Source: Clostridiales bacterium | GTDB lineage: Bacteria; Bacillota; Clostridia; Oscillospirales; Oscillospiraceae | DNA: 22,620 nt | Reading direction: 5' to 3' | Assembly: GCA_017577345.1 (NCBI GenBank) | Contig: PITX01000001.1 | Location: 1 to 22,620 of the forward strand | Shown: positions 1-6,199 of the stretch, one piece after another | Layout: every line of letters starts with the position of its first letter | How positions within the stretch are numbered: the stretch's first letter is position 1 | The notes under the pieces: generated by a model | Told to the model about the DNA's origin: nothing | The model's input: only the letters and a program-made list of their open reading frames with translations | Databases searched by the model: none | Translations under genes and position numbers: made by a program

Positions 1-249
1 CAGATTTCAGATTTTTACCGTATATCGGAAACGCTCAAAATCTGCAAGGGACAGATTGTACCCGCAGGGGGTAGGCCGCATCCGTAGCGCTCCTTCGTCG
101 CTAACGGCTGCGCACCCACGGTTTGCTTCGCAAACCTCGCAATGACAAATCTGTTCATACCAATCTTTATTTTGACGGTTACGGACTTTTTTGACAGTCT
201 GAGACGGTGCGTTTTCAAAACGAAACGCACCGTCTTCGTATTTTATCTA
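1..249. repeat. Intergenic region with dispersed-repeat copy and a 13-bp-stem hairpin
   Basis: No credible gene lies here. Read on the minus strand, about 101-147 starts TGTCATTGCGAGG and continues to ACCGTGG and TGCGCA. The same blocks recur at 14880-14932, so this looks like a dispersed intergenic repeat. At about 202-236 a perfect 13-bp stem (AGACGGTGCGTTT with its complement, 8-nt loop) lies just downstream of the stop of the SLH gene. It probably ends that transcript, although neither strand has a clean U-tract next to it. Confidence 0.55.
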
Positions 250-3200
250 TTATTCCGCGACATTCCGGATAAATTGCATCAGCATCTTGGCGACCTGCGC
301 TCTGGTCGCGTCATCCTGCGGCAGGAGGTAAAGCTTGCCGTTCTTCTCTGCGCCGCCGATGATCTCTTCCGCAACTGCCCAGCTCATCGCATCCGATGCC
401 CATGAGCTGACCTTGCTCCGGTCTGCAAACCCGCTCGGCTTTTTGCCTGCAGAGACATCCCTGCCGATCGAATCCGCATAGCGGAACAGGATCGCGGCAA
501 GCTGTTCCCGCGTCACATTGCCGTTCGGATCGAATTTCCCGCCGCCGACACCGGTGACGATGCCGTTTTCCGCCGCCCATGCGACCGCATCTGCGTACCA
601 TTTGTCGTCGGAAACATCATAGAAGCCGTTTTCGCCCTCCATCGGTTCTCCTGCGTACCGCCACAGCACCGTGACCAGCATGGCACGGGTCATCGGGCTG
701 TTCGGGCAGAAAGCTGTCGTGCTCATGCCGTTGAACAGACCGCGCTCGATCGCAAAGTCGATGCCCGCGTGCGCCCAGTCGTTTTTTACATCGGTGAATT
801 TACGGCTCGGGCAGTCCTTGCCGCCGTCGCAGGGGCGTTCAGGCTGTGTGGCGGGAATGCTCTCAGTGCGTTCCTTGCCGCAGACCGTGCAGACATAGGT
901 CATTACGCCGGTGCTGTGCGTTGTCGGTACAAGCGTCACTGTGCCGTCTGACCAGGTGTGGTCTGCCAGCGGTGTGAAATTTTGCCGGTAGGTATCCCCG
1001 CAGCGGAGACATGTATATTCTGTATAGCCCGGCTCGGTGCAGGTCGCCATGATCTCATGCTTCTGATAGTCATGTCCGGTCGCAGGTGTTATGACCTGTA
1101 CAACGAATACCTTGCCGCATCTTGCGCAGTGTGAGCCCTCGGTTTTGCCGTCCACGGTGCAGGTCTGCGTCACCGCAGGATCGGTCACGACCTGATGTCC
1201 CTGCGCCGGGATGACTGTCTGCGCCCGTAACACCGTTCCGCAAACCGAGCAATGAGAGCCTTCCGTCTTGCCGCTTGCCGTACAGGTCGCGGGGATCGCG
1301 CTGTCGATGACCTCCCGGTGTCCCTGTGCATAAAGGATTTCTGTTTTTGTCTCGCCGCAGCGCAGGCAGGTATAGACACATTCCCCGTTCGTTGTGCAGG
1401 TCGCCTGCTTCGTAACAGTGCCCTTGTCCCACACATGGCGGCAGATCCCGCTTACATCCGGCTCGACCCAGACCGGTGCGGTCACGGCAATATCGCCGTC
1501 CGCCTCCGTGATCTTCAGATAATAATATTTTTGCGTATTGCTCAAGCGGGTATCTACCATGCAGCTTGCACCTGTGGCGGTGAAGGACTGCAAAATCAGT
1601 CCGTTTTCGCCGATGACGGCCACGGTCTGCAGCCGCTCTCCGTCCGGATCACTGATCTGCGCGGTAATATGTATCTCGTCGTCATTCGTCTGCACGATGT
1701 CTCCCATCAGCGCATCGTTCAGATAATAATAGATCGTTAAGTTCTGATCCTCGGTAGCGTAGACACGCCGCTGCGACATCGCACGGTACAGTCCTGCCTC
1801 GGTAAAATCGTTGGTCACAATGACCGTGCGGTGCGTATTGGAGTCACCCCATCTGCCGCTGTGGTTGTCCTGATTGTTGGTCGGCGCGACATGCCAGCCC
1901 ATGGCAAGGCATTTGTCATATTCGGTGTAGCTGCGCCAGTAGCCGCTGTTGAGCACGGAGCCGCTGCCGTTGCCGACCTCGATCAGGCAGATGACCTCGT
2001 CACGGGCCTCATTATAGCCCGCGTATTCATCGAAGGTGCCGAAGGTCACGCCCGGATGGTTGAGCTGGGAAACGATCGGCGCATTGTCAATGTGTTTTGT
2101 GTGTTCCGTAGGATTTCCGTTTTCGTCCAGTCCCCGATTGGCATTCACCATGAGGTCGTCATACAGGTACATTCCCGCATAGCCGAGCTTCTCATTGAGC
2201 AGACGGTTGTTCTTGGAAACCGTTCCGTAGGTGTTGAAGGTGTTGGTATGACCGGGACCTGCCGTCCAGGTCATTTCGTAGCCGTAGGCGGCAACAAAAT
2301 CCGTGCTTTTTTCGTTGTATTGCTCGGCTGTTAATCTTGCTTCCTTCCATTTGGTTGTGCTTTTGTCTTCTGTCAATTTCAGAGGAGAAAGATTATAGTA
2401 ACTGGAAACCGTTGCCGTTGAGGAAGTATCAAAATAGTTGGAATGGTCAGTCACGATCAGAAAATCGACATCCTTCGCACCCATGGCGTGCTGATACGCC
2501 TCTGACAGTGTGCCATAGCCGTCGGAATAGTCCGTATGCGAGTGGATCTGTCCGAAATACGCCTTGACCGGTCTGGAGCCGACATAAAATTCCCAGGATT
2601 TCTCTGCCGTTTTTCCGTCTTTTCGCGTCACACGCAGGCTGACGGTATGTGCGCCCGTGCTCAGAGCGGCAGCGGGCGTGTAGGTCGCCCACGAGCCGTC
2701 CGTCTTTGCAGAAACAGCTGCACCGTCCAGCTTCATCTGCAGGGTCGGTGCCGTACCGCAGTTGATCAGCTCCGCCGCGATCTCCGGGCGGGTCTGTGCA
2801 TCGACTGAGGTGCTGTAGATCGGCAGGGTCTGCCCGATCTGCGGCTCATCCCGGATCACGACCGTCTTTGCCGCACTGTAGAAAACGCCGTATTCATTGG
2901 TCACCTGCGCAGAAAGGGTCAGGCTGCTGTGTCCGTTCAGCTCCGACGCGGGGAGCGTATAGCTGTATGCCGTGCCGTATTGCGAGGAGGGTGTGAGCCG
3001 TTTCGCCGTGCCGCCGCCCAAAGAGCAGGTCACATTCAGAGATGTTATTCCTGTAAAATCCTCTAACTGTACCGTAAAGGAATAGTCCGTGCCGATGTAT
3101 GCATCCGGCGCGGCAATGAAAGCCGTCGGGCTGACGACAAAACCGACATTGTGCGGATCGTCCACGCGGTAAAAGCCCATGGCGATATATTCGGCATAGT

Positions 3201-3678
3201 TACCGGCATAGGTCCAGCCGCGGAAGGACGGTGCGTAGTATTCTACACAGACATTCCTGCCTGTGCCGCTGTACTTTGCTGTCGCATTTTCGATCGTATA
3301 GCCGCCGTCCTGTCGGATCAGCTTCCACCTTGTATAGGATGTCTGTGTGGGGGAGAAAAAGAGATCTTCCTCGTCAGAGGTGCAAAGGTACCTGCCCTTG
3401 TTTTCAAAGGTATAGTAGGTGCCGTCATAATGCACCGTAAAGATCAGTGCACCGTTGCAGAGCGTGCCGCCTGCCACCGAGCCGGATGGAATGTTATATC
3501 CGGTCTCGGCAGTGGTATGCTTCATCGCCATCTTGCTTGCTATATTGTAAATGACGACCTTCTCACCGTCTATCGGCGGGTTCGTCAGTGCTGTTCCCGT
3601 GACCGCTGCCGCCTGCAGGGGCAGGACAGAAAGAAGTACGGAAATCATAAGCAGCATTGCACAGATCTTTCTCTTCAT
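250..3678 (-). CDS. Secreted SLH-domain protein with PHP-type metallohydrolase domain and Cx2C repeats
   Basis: This 1142-residue protein is probably exported and held in the cell wall. Residues 1-25 form a signal peptide (MKRK, hydrophobic run, QAAA). Residues 35-370 look like beta-rich domains. Residues 373-625 resemble a PHP/CehA-type metal-dependent phosphoesterase, with HSHTD (379-383), TDHSN (410-414), NHPG (540-543) and H606 as likely metal ligands. Residues 745-945 hold five approximate repeats of about 40 residues, each with ATCT or a variant followed by a CxxC pair; they could bind metal or act as a stalk. Residues 960-1140 hold three SLH repeats, which in this family bind pyruvylated cell-wall polymer. 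The start is supported by AAAGGAGA upstream and the promoter at 3710-3738. The substrate cannot be told from sequence; PHP enzymes of this type act on phosphoesters or related bonds. Confidence 0.9.
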   Translation of the reverse strand: MKRKICAMLLMISVLLSVLPLQAAAVTGTALTNPPIDGEKVVIYNIASKMAMKHTTAETGYNIPSGSVAGGTLCNGALIFTVHYDGTYYTFENKGRYLCTSDEEDLFFSPTQTSYTRWKLIRQDGGYTIENATAKYSGTGRNVCVEYYAPSFRGWTYAGNYAEYIAMGFYRVDDPHNVGFVVSPTAFIAAPDAYIGTDYSFTVQLEDFTGITSLNVTCSLGGGTAKRLTPSSQYGTAYSYTLPASELNGHSSLTLSAQVTNEYGVFYSAAKTVVIRDEPQIGQTLPIYSTSVDAQTRPEIAAELINCGTAPTLQMKLDGAAVSAKTDGSWATYTPAAALSTGAHTVSLRVTRKDGKTAEKSWEFYVGSRPVKAYFGQIHSHTDYSDGYGTLSEAYQHAMGAKDVDFLIVTDHSNYFDTSSTATVSSYYNLSPLKLTEDKSTTKWKEARLTAEQYNEKSTDFVAAYGYEMTWTAGPGHTNTFNTYGTVSKNNRLLNEKLGYAGMYLYDDLMVNANRGLDENGNPTEHTKHIDNAPIVSQLNHPGVTFGTFDEYAGYNEARDEVICLIEVGNGSGSVLNSGYWRSYTEYDKCLAMGWHVAPTNNQDNHSGRWGDSNTHRTVIVTNDFTEAGLYRAMSQRRVYATEDQNLTIYYYLNDALMGDIVQTNDDEIHITAQISDPDGERLQTVAVIGENGLILQSFTATGASCMVDTRLSNTQKYYYLKITEADGDIAVTAPVWVEPDVSGICRHVWDKGTVTKQATCTTNGECVYTCLRCGETKTEILYAQGHREVIDSAIPATCTASGKTEGSHCSVCGTVLRAQTVIPAQGHQVVTDPAVTQTCTVDGKTEGSHCARCGKVFVVQVITPATGHDYQKHEIMATCTEPGYTEYTCLRCGDTYRQNFTPLADHTWSDGTVTLVPTTHSTGVMTYVCTVCGKERTESIPATQPERPCDGGKDCPSRKFTDVKNDWAHAGIDFAIERGLFNGMSTTAFCPNSPMTRAMLVTVLWRYAGEPMEGENGFYDVSDDKWYADAVAWAAENGIVTGVGGGKFDPNGNVTREQLAAILFRYADSIGRDVSAGKKPSGFADRSKVSSWASDAMSWAVAEEIIGGAEKNGKLYLLPQDDATRAQVAKMLMQFIRNVAE

Positions 3679-3709
3679 GGCTTTTTCTCCTTTTGCTTTC
3701 GTACCTACC

Positions 3710-3738
3710 AGTATAGCAGATCGGATGTGCTCTCACAA
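3710..3738 (-). promoter_or_regulatory. Probable sigma-A promoter of the SLH gene
   Basis: On the minus strand TTGTGA (3738-3733) and TATACT (3715-3710) are 17 bases apart. The SLH gene starts about 30 bases downstream, so it can be transcribed on its own even though the ferritin-like gene ends just upstream. Confidence 0.6.
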
Positions 3739-3747
3739 GTACCAATA

Positions 3748-4194
3748 TTACAAATTTACCGCCATGATGCGCCGCAGAAACTCCAGATGCCGCTGATCTC
3801 CCTGCGCAAGATCCTCGAACAGCTCGCGGTGCGTTATCCAACGCTGTGCCGCACTGCGCCACTGACGAACAGCCCTCTGTTCTGCAGTATATGCATCCCG
3901 CAGTGCAGAGGCAAGGGAGCGTCCTCCCGGTGCCGCACCGCTCAGTACATCCGGACGCTTGCCGTAGAGCAGAAAATACAGCGCGGCAAGCTGCCTCCTG
4001 TGCTGCTGTTCCTCCGACGCCATTTGCCGCAGAAGCGGTGTCTGCCGCCCTGCGTTCATTCTGCGGTAGCCGCGTTCCACTGCCATGATCTCCGCGATCC
4101 ACTGCCGCATCTGCTCCTCATCCGGATGCTCCTGCCGCGACTGCAGTACCCGCTGCCATACCTCCTGCGCCCTTTTTGGGTCAATTTTCTCCAT
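3748..4194 (-). CDS. Ferritin-like (rubrerythrin-type) diiron protein
   Basis: This is a 148-residue cytosolic protein predicted to be a four-helix bundle. Its ligand-like spacing fits the ferritin-like superfamily: Glu in IMAVERGY, EEQQH, Glu in YTAEQRA, and DQRH near the end. Such proteins bind two irons and often detoxify peroxide in anaerobes. There is no rubredoxin-type Cys4 site, so it is not a classical rubrerythrin. I chose the ATG at 4194 because GGGAGG lies 7-8 bases upstream; the reading frame opens earlier, at 4275, but that extension has no ribosome site. It ends about 70 bases before the SLH gene on the same strand. Function beyond the fold is inference. Confidence 0.75.
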   Translation of the reverse strand: MEKIDPKRAQEVWQRVLQSRQEHPDEEQMRQWIAEIMAVERGYRRMNAGRQTPLLRQMASEEQQHRRQLAALYFLLYGKRPDVLSGAAPGGRSLASALRDAYTAEQRAVRQWRSAAQRWITHRELFEDLAQGDQRHLEFLRRIMAVNL

Positions 4195-4252
4195 AACGAT
4201 ACCTCCCGTCGTGTTTCTACGACAGCCTATGCCGTACTTTGACGGTTGGTGC

Positions 4253-4285
4253 AAAAAACACCCGCTGTTTGACAACGGGTGTTTT
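4253..4285 (-). terminator. Terminator of the DUF218 membrane protein gene
   Basis: AAAACACCCG and its complement form a 10-bp stem. On the minus strand it is followed by TTTTTTG, six bases past the stop codon of the DUF218 gene. Confidence 0.8.
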
Positions 4286-4290
4286 ACTGT

Positions 4291-5514
4291 TCAGATCAGA
4301 TTTCCGAAGTAGCCGATACAGCCGATCACCGTGCAGGCGACAGCAATTGCGGCTGCTGCCGTGATATGCGCCCTTACATTCAGCGCGAGAATGCCGAAAA
4401 ATTCTCTCACAAAGCCATTCGGCCAAAAATACCACTTCGTATCCCCTGCAACGCCCTCCGCATCCAGCCCCGCCCTGCGTGCCAGTATGCCGCTGCGGAG
4501 CATATGGTAATTCGTCGTAGCAAATGCCACCCTCGCGCCCGGTTTCAGCTCCTCAATGATTTTTTTGGAAAAGCAGAGATTTTCCCATGTATCCGTGGAC
4601 TTTTTCTCCGGGAAAACCTCGTCATCCTCCGCACCGCGTGTTTTGAGATACAGCTCCATCGCGGAGCCCTCACTCATGATCTCATTCGCGCCCTGACCGC
4701 CCGATGGCACATAGTGCAGGGGCTTCCCCGTTGCGATCTCCTGCTCCCACGCAAAGCGGATGGCGCGGTTGACTCTGCCCTTGAGCAGCGGCAAGAGACC
4801 TCCGCGTTTGTCGATGGAGCAGCCGAGAATGATGATGTAGTCCTTATCGTACGAAGGCTTCTGATGCGCCGCTCTCCAGCCCATGATCGCCGAGCCTGCC
4901 AGGATACATTCCAGATAGCACAGCATGAGCAGGAGAAACAGCGGGATCGCCGTATGAAGTGCGATAAAGAGCGGCTGTGAAAAGAAGCCCTGCGGGAGAT
5001 AGACCTTCTCCGTCAGGAAATCGGAAGCCAGATAGACCACCACCGTGCCGCCGATGTAAAACACCGCAATGACAAGGCTGAGGGCGTTGCTCAGGCAGAA
5101 GCCCTCCTTGCGGATCAGAACGATGTTGCTGATGCCGACCAGCAGGCTGACCGCGACGATCACAAACAGCGCATAGAAGGAAAACCGCCGCGGAAATTTC
5201 ACCACACGCTGAAAGATCGTTTTGACTGTCAGCTCGCCCGGGTTGGAGAAAAGCAGAACGCACAGGGAGATAATGAGCACGGAGGCAAACAGGATGCCGC
5301 CGATCAGACCGATGTTCCGGTAGGAATAGAGCGTGTCCTTCATAGATGAGCGCAGGGCAAGCGACATGACCGCCACGGCAAGCAGCAAAAGCACGATGCC
5401 GCCCGTCAAAACTGTCCGCGGCGCATTTCCCCTGCCGCTGCACAGAATCACCGGAACAATCAAAAGCAGAACTGCCATCTGCGCAGCCAGCCATTTAATC
5501 ATTGTTTTTTTCAT
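4291..5514 (-). CDS. Polytopic membrane protein with DUF218 (YdcF/SanA-like) domain
   Basis: This 407-residue protein has about six N-terminal membrane segments (near 7-26, 35-54, 67-89, 111-131, 143-163 and 181-211), a DUF218 domain at about 226-370, and one C-terminal membrane segment (385-404). DUF218 motifs are visible: GCSIDKRG (231-238), SGGQGANE (271-278) followed by SEG, STDTWENL (306-313) and TTNYHMLR (333-340). Proteins of this family, such as SanA, ElyC and YdcF, are linked to envelope integrity or polyprenyl-phosphate metabolism, but the reaction is unproven. The start has only a weak ribosome site (GAAAGAAA) but directly follows a good promoter at 5555-5583. It appears monocistronic, with its own terminator. 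Confidence 0.85.
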   Translation of the reverse strand: MKKTMIKWLAAQMAVLLLIVPVILCSGRGNAPRTVLTGGIVLLLLAVAVMSLALRSSMKDTLYSYRNIGLIGGILFASVLIISLCVLLFSNPGELTVKTIFQRVVKFPRRFSFYALFVIVAVSLLVGISNIVLIRKEGFCLSNALSLVIAVFYIGGTVVVYLASDFLTEKVYLPQGFFSQPLFIALHTAIPLFLLLMLCYLECILAGSAIMGWRAAHQKPSYDKDYIIILGCSIDKRGGLLPLLKGRVNRAIRFAWEQEIATGKPLHYVPSGGQGANEIMSEGSAMELYLKTRGAEDDEVFPEKKSTDTWENLCFSKKIIEELKPGARVAFATTNYHMLRSGILARRAGLDAEGVAGDTKWYFWPNGFVREFFGILALNVRAHITAAAAIAVACTVIGCIGYFGNLI

Positions 5515-5554
5515 TTTCTTTCAATCCGATCGTATTCTTTATGTCGCAAATTAA

Positions 5555-5583
5555 ACTATAACATAAGCGATATATTATTTCAA
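5555..5583 (-). promoter_or_regulatory. Sigma-A promoter of the DUF218 gene
   Basis: On the minus strand TTGAAA (5583-5578) and TATAGT (5560-5555) are separated by 17 bases. The DUF218 start codon lies about 40 bases downstream. Confidence 0.7.
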
Positions 5584-5593
5584 TCTATGTCTG

Positions 5594-5627
5594 AATGAAA
5601 ATCGCCGGAAGCGATTGCCTCCGGCGA
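5594..5627 (-). terminator. Terminator after the micro-ORF cluster
   Basis: An 8-bp stem (CGCCGGA with TCCGGCG, plus one A-T pair) has a 10-base loop. On the minus strand it is followed by TTTTCATTC. It separates the micro-ORF transcript from the promoter of the DUF218 gene. Confidence 0.65.
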
Positions 5628-5652
5628 ATGATTGTTGCGTTGAAATGTTGTA

Positions 5653-5754
5653 TCAGAACAGCCCGCAGAGCCAGTTCCAGATATATTCTGCAATGCTGGT
5701 GCCATTGCCGTTGAAGCATGCGCGATCAGCTTCTGTCGGAATCACAGGAATCAT
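5653..5754 (-). CDS. Small peptide of 33 residues, unknown
   Basis: The ORF is too short for normal gene calling. It has a near-ideal ribosome site, AGGAGGG, six bases before its ATG, and a terminator about 25 bases after its stop. The peptide begins MIPVIPTEADRACFNG and ends IAEYIWNWLCGLF, with two cysteines and a strongly hydrophobic, Trp-rich C-terminus. I do not recognise it. The hydrophobic tail could be a membrane-active or secreted peptide, or a small toxin; it lacks the acidic tail of AgrD-type precursors. Its ATG overlaps the stop of a 21-codon ORF (ATGA) and is in frame with the upstream five-codon ORF at 5824-5841 after one TGA. It may therefore be the remains, or the second half, of a 62-residue ORF. 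Expression is inference. Confidence 0.45.
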   Translation of the reverse strand: MIPVIPTEADRACFNGNGTSIAEYIWNWLCGLF

Positions 5755-5816
5755 GGTTTTCCCTCCTGTTTTGTCGTTTCGGATAATATGTTTATGAATG
5801 GAATCGAGTTTTTCAT
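5751..5816 (-). CDS. Possible 21-residue micro-ORF coupled to the 33-residue peptide
   Basis: This ORF starts MKNSIPFINILSETTKQ and ends KP. Its stop overlaps the next start as ATGA, as in translational coupling. It has no ribosome site of its own and would depend on re-initiation after the five-codon ORF that ends eight bases upstream. The overlap could be chance because the ribosome site of the next gene lies inside it. I treat it as a weak candidate. Confidence 0.2.
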   Translation of the reverse strand: MKNSIPFINILSETTKQEGKP

Positions 5817-5823
5817 CGTTCAA

Positions 5824-5841
5824 TCAGCACCAAGGCCACAT
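5824..5841 (-). CDS. Five-codon ORF (MWPWC) behind a strong ribosome site
   Basis: AGGAGG at 5855-5850 stands eight bases before ATG TGG CCT TGG TGC TGA. Two of five codons are Trp and one is Cys. It could be a leader peptide sensing Trp-tRNA or Cys-tRNA supply, a minimal signalling peptide, or the 5' end of a longer gene broken by TGA. The same bases ACAAAACAGGAGG precede both this ORF and the 33-residue ORF. Only the ribosome-site placement supports translation. Confidence 0.35.
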   Translation of the reverse strand: MWPWC

Positions 5842-5887
5842 ATCGAATTCCTCCTGTTTTGCAGTGTGTTTTTTGTCTTGACACTTG

Positions 5888-5916
5888 TTTATACGATGCG
5901 CCGGAAAAAATGGCTA
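5888..5916 (-). promoter_or_regulatory. Candidate promoter of the micro-ORF transcript
   Basis: On the minus strand TAGCCA (5916-5911) and TATAAA (5893-5888) are 17 bases apart. With the terminator near 5600 this predicts a transcript of about 280 bases holding only micro-ORFs. The -35 box matches consensus at four of six positions. Confidence 0.4.
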
Positions 5917-5941
5917 CAGTTTTTTGAAAAAAAGTCGGAGA

Positions 5942-6121
5942 TTACAAAAAACGGACAAATATTTATTTTTAGAAGTCAATGCTTTGCGGAGCAGCGCTGC
6001 CTTTTTTCTTATCTTTTCTCCGGAAACGACAATCTTCTTTTAGAGAAGAGAGAAAAGTGAAAAGAGAAAAGAACAAAAAGAAACGACAATCTTCTGCCGA
6101 AAATTGTCGTTTCTTTATGGT
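5942..6121. repeat. Gene-free stretch: purine-rich tract, 16-bp direct repeat, terminator
   Basis: No supported gene lies between 5842 and 6199. GAAACGACAATCTTCT occurs at 6023-6038 and again at 6080-6095, separated by a tract made almost only of A and G on the plus strand. The second copy is the left arm of a hairpin listed separately. The first copy has no matching right arm, so it may be a partial duplication. Confidence 0.5.
6070..6116 (-). terminator. Terminator of the adenylating-enzyme gene
   Basis: A perfect 14-bp stem (6077-6090 with 6103-6116, 12-base loop) is followed on the minus strand by a T-rich run (TTTTTGTTCTTTT, with the last stem bases). It lies about 85 bases past the stop of the 578-residue gene. 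Confidence 0.65.
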
Positions 6122-6149
6122 CTGAGTGTTCATTACGCAAGTGGATTAT
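6122..6149 (+). repeat. Left copy of a 28-bp imperfect inverted repeat
   Basis: The plus strand here reads CTGAGTGTTCATTACGCAAG and onward. It matches 25 of 28 bases of the minus strand at 8362-8335, which is the 5' part of the tRNA-Leu terminator hairpin. The two copies point inward and bound the AT-rich segment. The left copy lacks the second hairpin arm. Confidence 0.7.
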
Positions 6150-6199
6150 TATTCTTTGCTCATTTCTTCCTCTTGTTTTTCAAGTATGAGGTAATCGAT

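Noticed and set aside
202..236. Classic Rho-independent terminator for the SLH gene
   Set aside because: The stem is strong but on the minus strand it is followed by CAGACTG rather than U. I list it only as a hairpin that may end transcription.
3151..4242. 363-codon plus-strand frame over the SLH and ferritin-like genes
   Set aside because: Rich in Cys, Arg and His with no recognisable domain; it crosses two real genes and a promoter on the other strand.
5815..5841. Selenocysteine at the TGA after MWPWC
   Set aside because: No stable hairpin with a bulged U or G-rich loop is visible in the 40 bases after the TGA; kept only as a remote alternative.
5788..6060. 90-codon plus-strand frame with one hydrophobic stretch
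   Set aside because: No ribosome site. It runs over the micro-ORF promoter and the purine-rich tract, and its last part is low-complexity. The hydrophobic run is explained by T-rich DNA.
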